From: a virus
Reading direction: 5' to 3' (one strand)
Virus record (IMG/VR): IMGVR_UViG_3300045970_000148
Span: 1 to 55,471 of that record
Length of the DNA stretch: 55,471 bases
Below, one piece after another: positions 13,781 through 21,062 of this stretch. Within the stretch, counting starts at the first letter, position 1; the number at the start of each line of letters is the position of its first letter. The position numbers and the translations under genes are program-made. The notes beneath the pieces are model-generated. The model did no database searches, had not been told where the DNA came from, and worked only from the letters and a program-made list of their open reading frames with translations.

Positions 13781-14209
13781 ATGTCAAATAAAAAAATCGA
13801 TACTCCGAACATTATTGGTTCAGCGGTACACGCCGCCCGAAAAGCTAGTAAACTTACGCTGAGAGAGCTAGGCTCAAAGGTTGGCACTTCAGCAGGAAAC
13901 CTAAGTGACATTGAAAATGGGAAATCAGTACCAGGTGGCGAACTACTTATTTCGATACAACGAACACTTAATATAAATATTGTTGGAGAATCCGAACAGA
14001 AATACGAAGTTGCGCAGGTCGTACAAGGGTTAACACCAGCGGAATATGAAATGATAAGAATCGCACGAGAGTGCCCGGAGGCCGTGGCTGTAGTACGGAT
14101 GATGGGTGCGGTAGATTCAGACACACAGAAGGATATTCAACATGACGTTGAGAAGGCGAAACGTATCTTCGATAAGATGAAAGAATTACAAGAGAGAAAA
14201 GCGGTGTAG
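13781..14209 (+). CDS. CI-like repressor (XRE family)
   Basis: 142 residues. XRE helix-turn-helix at about 22-50 (LTLRELGSKVGTSAGNLSDIE then NGKSVP). The C-terminal half is helical and lacks the serine/lysine peptidase of classical CI, so it is not self-cleaving by RecA; induction would need another route. First regulator of the plus-strand lysogeny block. Confidence 0.8.
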   Translation: MSNKKIDTPNIIGSAVHAARKASKLTLRELGSKVGTSAGNLSDIENGKSVPGGELLISIQRTLNINIVGESEQKYEVAQVVQGLTPAEYEMIRIARECPEAVAVVRMMGAVDSDTQKDIQHDVEKAKRIFDKMKELQERKAV

Positions 14210-14237
14210 TTTATGCCTTTCAGTCGGGGGTTAATTT

Positions 14238-14486
14238 ATGAGTGAGACGCAAAAATGGATAGGCATTACAACGGTCATACTGGATGTTTTAATGGGTTTA
14301 TTCCCTCCTTGGCACATCAACTGGTCAACATCCGAGGGTGCTGCAAGACACATCAACAAGGGTTACCAATTTATTTTTACACCAATACCAACTGGGACAA
14401 TCACAATGTCTACCTTATTTGTGCAAATTGCCGTGGTAACACTTGTTGGTGCTGCGTTGTTTTATTTTACTAAGCCCAGCAGATAA
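14238..14486 (+). CDS. Two-helix membrane protein
   Basis: 82 residues; membrane helices at about 7-25 and 57-77 with a loop containing PPWHINWST. Expressed from the lysogeny block, so perhaps a superinfection-exclusion or envelope-changing protein. Function not known. Confidence 0.6.
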   Translation: MSETQKWIGITTVILDVLMGLFPPWHINWSTSEGAARHINKGYQFIFTPIPTGTITMSTLFVQIAVVTLVGAALFYFTKPSR

Positions 14487-14508
14487 TAAAATAGCTGAGG
14501 GGGATTAT

Positions 14509-14895
14509 ATGAGACTTTATATGCAGCCAATTCTTTTTATCATCATGTCTCTATTTCCTGCGTTGGTATTTTCTGAGTGTGCTCAATACCAAATCATAGA
14601 TCATGGCGACAGGGTTGAGGCTATTTGTGTCGGGGCACCGTTATCGGAATCAGAAAAAAGGGCACTATCTGTTGCAGATGGGCAGTACCGCCAGAACGAA
14701 GTGGCACGCGAAAAGAGCTATGCCCAGCAAGAGATTGATCGTAACGCTGAGGAATTAAAACTGCGTAAATCAAGAGAGGCATTAGTTATTCAAGAACGGG
14801 AAGAGAAACAAAGAAAAGAGAGCGAAGAGAGATTGCGTAGGGCGCAGAAGGATTTAGAGGATTCACAAGACCGGTTGAAAAGAAGTTGGAGATAG
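14509..14895 (+). CDS. Secreted coiled-coil protein
   Basis: 128 residues from ATG 14509 (AGGGGG site). Signal peptide over residues 1-22 (ends VFSEC), a short globular part, then a Glu/Lys/Arg-rich coiled coil to the C-terminus. Periplasmic location expected. In a lysogeny block this fits a conversion or exclusion factor, but no family is recognised. Confidence 0.6.
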   Translation: MRLYMQPILFIIMSLFPALVFSECAQYQIIDHGDRVEAICVGAPLSESEKRALSVADGQYRQNEVAREKSYAQQEIDRNAEELKLRKSREALVIQEREEKQRKESEERLRRAQKDLEDSQDRLKRSWR

Positions 14896-14897
14896 CT

Positions 14898-15215
14898 ATG
14901 AAGCGCTATCAAAAATTAATCCAAGATGCTGTAGGCGGCAGTAGTGAGAGCCATGCTCCAATCAAGAAAAATGGCTACAATATATTAGCGCGTGAAATGG
15001 GAGCGCCCTCAACGTCAATCCACGAATGGGCAACTTATCCGCATAAAGTACCTACATACAAAAGCCTTGAACGGCTGTCTGCATATTTCGATGTCCCTTT
15101 ACACACGCTATTGATGGAGTATGACGATCCGCGTATAGCCATTATCGACATAATGTATAAGCTTGACGACCAGCGCATTTCGGTCTTATTAAGCCATGCA
15201 AAGGTACTCTCCTAA
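14898..15215 (+). CDS. Helix-turn-helix regulator upstream of integrase
   Basis: 105 residues from ATG 14898. HTH around residues 35-60 (NILAREMGAPSTSIHEWATY) and a second helical part resembling the C-terminal half of XRE repressors. Overlaps the integrase start, so it may act as an excisionase-like or repressor partner. Confidence 0.65.
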   Translation: MKRYQKLIQDAVGGSSESHAPIKKNGYNILAREMGAPSTSIHEWATYPHKVPTYKSLERLSAYFDVPLHTLLMEYDDPRIAIIDIMYKLDDQRISVLLSHAKVLS

Positions 15216-16371
15216 TATGTCAATAAAACCGCACCCCACAAAAAAAGGCTGGTGGCACATCATCATCAGTCACGGTCGTAAGGGCTCTAAGACCTACAAG
15301 CCCACGGAATACATACCATACGAAGGCACTGAAGCACGAGCCCTCGCTTTTGAGCGTGAATTGCGTGGACTGCAACCAGACAATAATGGCCGTATCAAAG
15401 TAATAGATCTGCTGGACAGCTTCTTTACATGGCACCAGACGAATATGAAGCCTAAAACTCACACTGAATGCATGGCGGCTTTCAAGCGTCTTATTCCGTA
15501 CCTGGGTAACAAGTATATCTCATATCTTCGTAACAGCGATTATGAACCATATAAGGCGGATCGTCTTGCAACACTGATTATTCCAAAACGGAGAAAACAT
15601 AGAACAGATCGAGTGCATGACAGCTATGCTGAAACCGACGAAGAATATGCTACCCGTTGCGTAGCTGAAACACGAAACGTCAGTAAGCGTTCAATCCAGA
15701 TTGAGTTGAACTATTTCAGGACCTTTATCCGTTGGGCGAGAGATGAAGAAAAGTATACTGTTGGTGACTTGCCGAAGGGGTTTAGTAAGGATCAACAAAA
15801 AGCAAAAGGGAAGGTTGTGTTGGCCCTGACTGAAATTCCCGCCTTGATCGAGCAGCAGAAGGAAGGATTCCAGCGAACCCTTACAATGTTGATGTTACAG
15901 AATGGTCTACGTAAAACCGAAGCACTGACGCTCCGCAAGCGAAACGTAGATCTTAAGAACAATTGCCTGATTATAACAGGAAAGAACGATAAGACCAGAG
16001 TTGTACCGATAGTTACACCGGATCTGTATAAGGCACTTGAGGAAGCGGGAGAGAAAAAACAACCAGCAGACTTTCTTTTTGTGAATCCTAAAACAAAACG
16101 TCCCTATACCAATATAATGAAAAGTCTTAAGTCGGCAGCCGTATCAGCCGGAATCGATAAGAGGGTATATAACCACCTCATGAGACACAGTTTCATAACC
16201 AGTGGTCTTATGGCCGGTGTCTCTGTATCTGCTATGCGTGACCTCGCTGGACATGAGGATATACGCACTACGCAGGAGTATACACACTTCATTGCAGAGC
16301 ACCTGCAATCAGAGGCGGTAAAGATAGCCTCTGTAATGTTAGTTCAAAAAGTTGCTCCTGAACCCGCATGA
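15196..16371 (+). CDS. int: Tyrosine-recombinase integrase
   Basis: 391 residues (ATG 15217 would give 384). Arm- and core-binding domains first, catalytic domain after about residue 200. Catalytic residues seen: Arg in NGLRKTEALTLRK, Lys/beta-hairpin segment, HLMRHSF (H and R), AGHEDIRTT (H) and Tyr in TQEYTHF. It integrates the phage at a tRNA gene; attP lies 29 bp after its stop. Confidence 0.93.
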   Translation: MQRYSPNMSIKPHPTKKGWWHIIISHGRKGSKTYKPTEYIPYEGTEARALAFERELRGLQPDNNGRIKVIDLLDSFFTWHQTNMKPKTHTECMAAFKRLIPYLGNKYISYLRNSDYEPYKADRLATLIIPKRRKHRTDRVHDSYAETDEEYATRCVAETRNVSKRSIQIELNYFRTFIRWARDEEKYTVGDLPKGFSKDQQKAKGKVVLALTEIPALIEQQKEGFQRTLTMLMLQNGLRKTEALTLRKRNVDLKNNCLIITGKNDKTRVVPIVTPDLYKALEEAGEKKQPADFLFVNPKTKRPYTNIMKSLKSAAVSAGIDKRVYNHLMRHSFITSGLMAGVSVSAMRDLAGHEDIRTTQEYTHFIAEHLQSEAVKIASVMLVQKVAPEPA

Positions 16372-16400
16372 ATACTGAGCTTGCGCTAAGTCGGTCATAC

Positions 16401-16445
16401 CTTGGGAGCAGGGGGTCGCTGGTTCGATTCCAGTCTCACCGACCA
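16401..16445 (+). other. attP core: 3' half of tRNA-Pro(UGG)
   Basis: Anticodon loop CTTGGGA (anticodon TGG), anticodon-stem 3' strand, variable loop, T arm GCTGG-TTCGATT-CCAGT, acceptor strand and CCA end are all present, but the 5' half of a tRNA is absent. This is the usual form of a tRNA-directed attP, giving back an intact tRNA at one junction after integration. Confidence 0.85.
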
Positions 16446-16453
16446 GATATCAA

Positions 16454-16478
16454 GGGGTTACGGGTTTCCCGTAGCCCC
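16454..16478. terminator. Bidirectional terminator after attP
   Basis: GGGGTTACGGG-TTT-CCCGTAGCCCC, eleven pairs, followed by an AT-rich run. Lies between the converging integrase and lysis blocks. Repeated AATTCCA/AATT segments just downstream (16491-16520) may be integrase arm sites. The rest of 16479-16551 shows nothing else. Confidence 0.75.
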
Positions 16479-16551
16479 ATAATTTTGTAAAATTCCATAC
16501 AATTCCAGACAATTTAGCGTCTGTAATTTTCAGCATCCCTTTCCTCCGCCT

Positions 16552-16854
16552 TTACTGGCTTTCTTTGGCACTGGTAACACCCCCTCTTTTATTAAATTGC
16601 TCAATCGTAGTGAAGTTTATTTCTCCCCAGACACGAATCAGTTCCAAGTTTATCAGCACATCCTTCCGGCCACGATCAGAGAGACAATATTCATTTTCCC
16701 TCCGGACTACTGGAACTTCACGAAGGAGCGGCGCTTGTTCTACCGGCAGAGTAATTCTGATATCCGGGCAAACGGGGCAGGGCTTTGGGCACCCCAGGAG
16801 GAATAAGCACGAAACTATCACCATCAGCAACAGGAGGTTGCGAAACTTCAACAC
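16552..16854 (-). CDS. Outer-membrane spanin lipoprotein (Rz1-like)
   Basis: About 100 residues from GTG 16854 or TTG 16851; ATG 16824 is also possible but would remove the positive n-region. Lipoprotein signal KFRNLLLLMVIVSCLFLLGC with lipobox LLGC. Proline- and Cys-rich start of the mature part (PKPCPVCPD) as in Rz1-type proteins. It begins inside the i-spanin gene in another frame and extends 166 bp beyond it. Works with the i-spanin to fuse membranes at lysis. Confidence 0.78.
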   Translation of the reverse strand: MLKFRNLLLLMVIVSCLFLLGCPKPCPVCPDIRITLPVEQAPLLREVPVVRRENEYCLSDRGRKDVLINLELIRVWGEINFTTIEQFNKRGGVTSAKESQ

Positions 16855-17128
16855 TGTCGATGTATGTATTTGACTGGACTCTGACCTTTTTGATTGCATC
16901 TGCAATCTCCTTATTGAGCTGAATATAGTTATTGAATTGCTGCGCATACATCTCTGCTGACGCTTTTTGTAGTGCTGCTTCCGCTTTATACTTGTCCAGA
17001 TCAGCGCGGATACTTTTCTCATGCCAGCCAAACCATGCCAGTCCGGCTATGATAATTGCAACAAGGGCAATCTTGATGTACAACAGGTACGGATTCAACG
17101 TTGTGGCGATACTCCCGAGTCCTATCAT
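16718..17128 (-). CDS. Inner-membrane spanin (Rz-like)
   Basis: 136 residues. N-terminal membrane helix (about 15-38), then a periplasmic coiled coil (about 40-90) and a Pro-rich end. Overlaps the HslV-like gene start by 4 bp. Pair and overlap with the lipoprotein are the diagnostic features. Confidence 0.78.
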   Translation of the reverse strand: MIGLGSIATTLNPYLLYIKIALVAIIIAGLAWFGWHEKSIRADLDKYKAEAALQKASAEMYAQQFNNYIQLNKEIADAIKKVRVQSNTYIDSVEVSQPPVADGDSFVLIPPGVPKALPRLPGYQNYSAGRTSAAPS

Positions 17129-17559
17129 AGTTCACCTTCCTCCCCGATTTCCAATACATCAATCCCAAGACCTGAGCCCGTATCAAATCTAATGGCAATC
17201 TCTACGGCCTCCTTGGCATTCTTGCCTGCGGCCATTGCACCAAGTGCATAATCCGCCCCGCTGCCAGCTGCCCAGTAGGGCATATCTATCAGATACGGCA
17301 TAAGCAGGTTTTCAAAACGTTGGCACAGTCCGGCAGATATAACCATTGCGGAAAAACCTTCATCAAGTTTCGGCCTTTTATCTGGATCTCTACCATTGCG
17401 ATACCATTCCAGAAACAACATGGATTCCTGAACACTGCCACAACATCCAACCAGGTCATTGCTATAGCGGAATATCTTCTTAAGCGGTATCGCGGTACCG
17501 CCGAGTGTTAGTTGCCTGTCAGCTGCCATCATCTGTCCATCCCATGCAACAGTGGTCAT
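17125..17559 (-). CDS. HslV/proteasome-beta-like Ntn hydrolase
   Basis: 144 residues. Begins MTTVAWDGQMMAADRQ: removal of Met leaves Thr, the nucleophile of proteasome-type hydrolases, followed by the conserved aspartate in AAD. Also seen: KIFRYSNDLVGCCGS and AAGSGADYALGAMAAG, both HslV-like. Phage members are short and of unknown substrate. It sits inside the lysis block with ATGA coupling on both sides. Confidence 0.8.
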   Translation of the reverse strand: MTTVAWDGQMMAADRQLTLGGTAIPLKKIFRYSNDLVGCCGSVQESMLFLEWYRNGRDPDKRPKLDEGFSAMVISAGLCQRFENLLMPYLIDMPYWAAGSGADYALGAMAAGKNAKEAVEIAIRFDTGSGLGIDVLEIGEEGEL

Positions 17560-17660
17560 GCAGCTACCCCCGGTTTTTTACACTGGCCACAATCAATGCA
17601 GTCCTGATTGTCACAAACATAGCTGTTAAGAAATACGCAGAACTTGCACGCCTTTGCCAT
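17556..17660 (-). CDS. 34-residue Cys-rich small protein
   Basis: ATG 17660 preceded by AAGGTGA; stop overlaps the Ntn hydrolase start. Six cysteines (5, 8, 16, 21, 24, 27) in CxxC-like pairs, so it could bind zinc or an iron-sulphur centre. No family recognised. Confidence 0.6.
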   Translation of the reverse strand: MAKACKFCVFLNSYVCDNQDCIDCGQCKKPGVAA

Positions 17661-17664
17661 AACT

Positions 17665-18240
17665 TCACCTTACCCTTATGAATCCGACTACCGCGAATGC
17701 TGAACCAATGTCGAGCCTTCTGTTACGGTCAAATACTCCGCCACCCTCTCGCTGGTTGCCAGTATTTCCCGGTTGAGTGTTTCCCTCTCGTGATCTGAAA
17801 GAAGTACGTCCGGTCTGAGCAAGAGCAATACCAGCGTGCCCGCTGAAATTTGGGATTGTGTCACGGCCATGCCTCCAGATAATGCCGTCAGCAGGCATGA
17901 TTTTGTCTATCCCCATTGCCACGTCCTCAGCGTCGAACGTCCGGTACCGCAATCCATTCGACCGGCACGCTTTCCAGAGCAACGAACATCGGCCTATCCG
18001 TGGCAGGTTGTGGCCCTGCTCGTGATAGTTCCAGATATAGAACGCGGCACAGTATGGCTGTCCCATTGGCAAACCCAGATACTTAAGCCAAGTGTCAATC
18101 TCTGGCCCGCGATTGTCGTTGTGCAGCTCCCGGACATGCAGATACTTTGTGCTATTGGCAATTACGCGATCTTGCAATGGCGCTGCTTCCGACCATGTTG
18201 TTGACGCTAACAAAATAGTTATAAGTAGGAACCGTTTCAT
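17665..18240 (-). CDS. Secreted CHAP/NlpC-type endolysin
   Basis: 191 residues. Signal peptide MKRFLLITILLASTTWSEA, then a cysteine peptidase/amidase fold: catalytic Cys in GQPYCAAFYIW (about 65), His in FSGHAGIALAQ (about 138). Such enzymes cut peptide stems of murein. Export by its own signal suggests holin-independent (Sec/pinholin-type) release. Overlaps the holin candidate by 4 bp. Confidence 0.8.
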   Translation of the reverse strand: MKRFLLITILLASTTWSEAAPLQDRVIANSTKYLHVRELHNDNRGPEIDTWLKYLGLPMGQPYCAAFYIWNYHEQGHNLPRIGRCSLLWKACRSNGLRYRTFDAEDVAMGIDKIMPADGIIWRHGRDTIPNFSGHAGIALAQTGRTSFRSREGNTQPGNTGNQREGGGVFDRNRRLDIGSAFAVVGFIRVR

Positions 18241-18515
18241 TTGCCGATTACACCGGCCATTGCCAAGAGCAACGCCGAAACGAATATGGCAGCGGCCATG
18301 TTGTCTCGTTCAAATACCTCTTGGAGCACGTCATACTTCGTGCCACGTAGACAGTATACCGTGACAAAGAATGCAACCAGTAAAACCGCCAGCTGCATTA
18401 AGCGAAGCGTCACGATCTCGGCAGCGGCCAAAGCTCCGGCAGGCACCAAGAGAAACACCGCCAGAAGAGTGACAATAACGAGGCTTACAATCAGGGAAAA
18501 TTCTGCTGCTTTCAT
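18237..18515 (-). CDS. Holin candidate (three membrane helices)
   Basis: 92 residues with membrane helices at about 8-30, 37-60 and 70-90, short charged loops and no other domain. Adjacent to and overlapping the endolysin gene. Class I holin topology fits; no exact family assigned. Confidence 0.6.
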   Translation of the reverse strand: MKAAEFSLIVSLVIVTLLAVFLLVPAGALAAAEIVTLRLMQLAVLLVAFFVTVYCLRGTKYDVLQEVFERDNMAAAIFVSALLLAMAGVIGK

Positions 18516-18528
18516 CTTAAGCTCCTTT

Positions 18529-18933
18529 CTACCCCTTCATTTCTTTCCATAGTTTCGCTATGGTTTGAAACACATTCAGCTTATCTACCAGCCAAAGAAT
18601 GAACAGCAGGCCACTAATTGCGTACGGCGTTATCTGGGTCTTTACCCCGTCCCAGAACTTTTGCCGTTCAGCTTCAACGGTTTCAACCCCACACTCTTTC
18701 GCGTGCAGCAGATCAATGCGCCGTATGGATTTGAACGCGGCTTGAATATCCCGTTCAGCTTCGCCCATTCGCTCGGTCAATGACTTGATCTGTGCGCCCT
18801 GCTCCGATATATCCGCGAGCACTTCATACGTTTTTGCGCCAAGCTGCTTTTGTTCAGCCAGTGTATCCGACACACTTTTCAGAATCATCTCAAGGGTAAC
18901 GAGTCTTTCCCCTTGCTGGCATAGTGTTGTCAT
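18529..18933 (-). CDS. Coiled-coil membrane protein, holin/antiholin candidate
   Basis: 134 residues. A long coiled coil over about 10-75, a basic segment, then one C-terminal membrane helix (ITPYAISGLLFILWLVDKL). The layout recalls phage proteins of the T7 gp17.5/XhlA type that regulate lysis. Position directly before the holin candidate supports this. Confidence 0.6.
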   Translation of the reverse strand: MTTLCQQGERLVTLEMILKSVSDTLAEQKQLGAKTYEVLADISEQGAQIKSLTERMGEAERDIQAAFKSIRRIDLLHAKECGVETVEAERQKFWDGVKTQITPYAISGLLFILWLVDKLNVFQTIAKLWKEMKG

Positions 18934-18950
18934 AAGTGGACTCCATCAAG

Positions 18951-19145
18951 TTATTGAATTGCAGATCCTGCCAGTAATGCCTTTTCGCCTCTACCCCATG
19001 CCCGGCACTCTTCCACCCAGGCATTGTATTGCGTGGCCTCTTCCGAAGGTGCCGTGCGCAAGATCCCTAATTCATCATCCACGCTGTACCGGCTGCGGAT
19101 CATCTCCACCACTTTGCGGTTGATCGCTTCCCGGCTCATTTCCAA
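18951..19145 (-). CDS. 64-residue protein related to the 19423-19842 product
   Basis: C-terminal half YSVDDELGILRTAP...WVEECRAWGRGEKALL resembles the end of the 139-residue protein (YSLEDEAYFSRIG...FVEEVRQWGRDEKAVL). Likely a short paralogue. Possibly a tail-fibre chaperone-like protein, given the nearness of the target protein; not proven. Confidence 0.55.
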   Translation of the reverse strand: MEMSREAINRKVVEMIRSRYSVDDELGILRTAPSEEATQYNAWVEECRAWGRGEKALLAGSAIQ

Positions 19146-19426
19146 ACCTCGCGGTACTTGTCGCAGTGGTTCTCTTCACCCATCAGGTGCAGGAATATCC
19201 AGTTGATAAACCGTTCCTGCCAACCATCTTTGCGGCCACTCCACGAGCTGATTGTTTCCCGGTCGCCTTGTCCCATTGCTGCATTGCCAAGACGGTCATA
19301 GGCAACGGCGATACTGACTGCCCGTGTGGTGTTGAACAGGATCGAGACACCCATCCAAAACCACACGGCACTGTTCAGCAATCCGATTGCCAGCCATGCC
19401 AGTATCAGAACAAGACGGACTCTCAT
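19136..19426 (-). CDS. Small membrane protein (96 aa)
   Basis: N-terminal membrane helix or helices (about 3-45), then a soluble part ending EENHCDKYREVWK. It is squeezed between the two related genes with 4- and 10-bp overlaps. Function unknown; lysis or envelope role possible. Confidence 0.55.
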   Translation of the reverse strand: MRVRLVLILAWLAIGLLNSAVWFWMGVSILFNTTRAVSIAVAYDRLGNAAMGQGDRETISSWSGRKDGWQERFINWIFLHLMGEENHCDKYREVWK

Positions 19427-19842
19427 AGCCCCAGAACTGCTTTCTCGTCACGGCCCCACTGCCTGACTTCCTCCACAAAGGCACCGAAAGCAAGCAGTGC
19501 ATCTTGCTCCCCCGGTTGGAAGGTATACGCCCCCAGAGCGACACCAACACCAATGCGGGAGAAATACGCCTCATCCTCAAGGCTATACTTTGCCCTGATA
19601 CGCTCCTGCATTCTGCTGGTGATAAGCGCAACGTGGACGCTTGCCGACTTGATCCGGTCGCGTAGCTCGTCGGTCAACGTTACTTCGGTAACAGTTAGCC
19701 GTGAATCATGCACCGGCAGCTCACCGGCCACACTGATAAATGTTGTGCCGTCAAGCGTACACAGTTCGGTAACGCCTTCACCCGAGACACGGTACTCCGT
19801 GAATTCGTCTGAATCCTTTTGGTACTGATAGATTTTTGCCAT
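19423..19842 (-). CDS. Hypothetical protein next to DGR, tail-fibre assembly-like
   Basis: 139 residues. N-terminal beta-rich part (IYQYQKDSDEFTEYRV...), C-terminal helical part shared with the 64-residue protein. Such two-part proteins downstream of fibre genes often help fibre folding, but no family match is claimed. Its start lies inside the reverse transcriptase gene (65-bp overlap). Confidence 0.5.
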   Translation of the reverse strand: MAKIYQYQKDSDEFTEYRVSGEGVTELCTLDGTTFISVAGELPVHDSRLTVTEVTLTDELRDRIKSASVHVALITSRMQERIRAKYSLEDEAYFSRIGVGVALGAYTFQPGEQDALLAFGAFVEEVRQWGRDEKAVLGL

Positions 19843-20797
19843 TGTGAATAGCCTCCTTGAGTATGGATATTAACCGTGGCAAGCTATCGGTACGGCAGGC
19901 GTGACCGAGGATAGATGCCATTGATAATTGATTGCCCTGCTTGCAGGAACGTTTGAACTTGAAAAGGGAATACTTGCGAATGAATCTGCGAGTGCGCCAG
20001 GTGCGATAGCCAACAAAGTTCAAGCCGCGCTTAACCTTCTGAATGCCGAACCGCGATAATGAGAGATGCAGATTGTCAGTGATAAACGCGATGATGGTTT
20101 TCAGATGCTTCACGCAATCAGGACGACTGATACCAATCAGGATAAAATCATCCACATAGCGCACGTACTTTTTGATCTTCAGGACCCGCTTGATAAAATG
20201 ATCGAGCGGATTGAGGTAGATCAGCGCGTACATCTGGCTTAACAGATTGCCGATAGGTATGCCGGTATCGGTATCCTTCTCGGTGTACATCATCATGATA
20301 TTGATTAACCGCTGGTCTTTGATCTTCTTTACCAACTGGCTCCGTAAAATGTCCCGGTCGATACTGGCAAAGAACTTTCGGATATCCAGTTGCAGGGTAT
20401 AGCTATCTCCGTCACTGGCTCGCAATGCCGCCTGAGTGTAGTCGCTGGCTTTGTGAGTACCCATACCGACACGGCAGGCGAACGATTGATCTATGAAGGT
20501 TCGGTTATATATTGGATAGATGAAACGATAGATAGCGTGTTGAACAACGATATCCCGAAAAGCAGGAGCATGAATAATACGCGGCTTAGGTTCTGTGACC
20601 TGAAACACCTGGTAGATACGTGGCCGATAGGAACCGCTGTGAATCTCCCGGTGTAGATCATCAAGGTTTGCGCCCAGATGTTTCTCAAACTCAAAGGTTG
20701 CTCTCTTGGAACGCTTGCCCTTGCGAGCATCCAGAAACGCTTGATAGAGATTCTCAGGGGTAAAGACCTTATCGAACAATCCGCCAGTTCGTTTCAT
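19778..20797 (-). CDS. DGR reverse transcriptase
   Basis: 339 residues from ATG 20797 (AGGGGTGG upstream); the frame is open earlier but that part is template repeat flank. Motifs in order: finger segment KPRIIHAPAFRDIVV (about 80), motif A LDIRKFFASID (about 138), DGR signature IGNLLSQ (about 184), catalytic YVDDF (about 216), then the thumb. The IGxxxSQ motif is typical of DGR enzymes rather than retrons or group II introns. It copies the template RNA, misinserting at adenines, to make variable cDNA. The last 21 residues overlap the next gene. Confidence 0.95.
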   Translation of the reverse strand: MKRTGGLFDKVFTPENLYQAFLDARKGKRSKRATFEFEKHLGANLDDLHREIHSGSYRPRIYQVFQVTEPKPRIIHAPAFRDIVVQHAIYRFIYPIYNRTFIDQSFACRVGMGTHKASDYTQAALRASDGDSYTLQLDIRKFFASIDRDILRSQLVKKIKDQRLINIMMMYTEKDTDTGIPIGNLLSQMYALIYLNPLDHFIKRVLKIKKYVRYVDDFILIGISRPDCVKHLKTIIAFITDNLHLSLSRFGIQKVKRGLNFVGYRTWRTRRFIRKYSLFKFKRSCKQGNQLSMASILGHACRTDSLPRLISILKEAIHNGKNLSVPKGFRRIHGVPCLG

Positions 20798-20930
20798 TGT
20801 GCCACCCCTGACGTTCGGGCAATCCCTACCAGAAAGAAGTGGACTGGTGATTTCGCACGAACTGAGTGCCGGACAATAGCTCCCTGTTTTTCCACTACCC
20901 GCGAAACATAGCGGCATGAGGAAAGAGAGT

Positions 20931-21042
20931 CGGAACGGAAACCCACAGTGTTGCTCGCGCTCGTCCGATAGCTACCCAGGTACACGCTCCACACACCAGC
21001 ATACGTATTGTTGTTCCAGTTGTACGACGAGATCGGCACCAT
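20931..21042 (-). repeat. DGR template repeat (TR)
   Basis: 112 bp in the spacer between avd and the reverse transcriptase gene. Read in frame it would give PISSYNWNNNTYAG..., an Asn/Tyr/Ser-rich version of the target ends, i.e. rich in AAY-type codons that give large diversity when adenines are randomised. The surrounding spacer (20798-21062) has no other gene and would be part of the template RNA. Confidence 0.95.
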
Positions 21043-21062
21043 ATTGAGTTATTGCCCGTTTC

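Noticed and set aside
16381-16445. Functional tRNA-Pro gene
   Set aside because: Only the half from the anticodon loop onward matches; the 5' acceptor and D arm are missing, so it is an attachment site.
17688-17870. 60-residue minus frame inside the endolysin gene
   Set aside because: Fully contained in the endolysin, which has signal peptide and catalytic residues in its own frame; no ribosome site.
19778-20797. Retron or group II intron reverse transcriptase
   Set aside because: Template/variable repeats, Avd and the IGNLLSQ motif are present; no msr/msd or maturase part.
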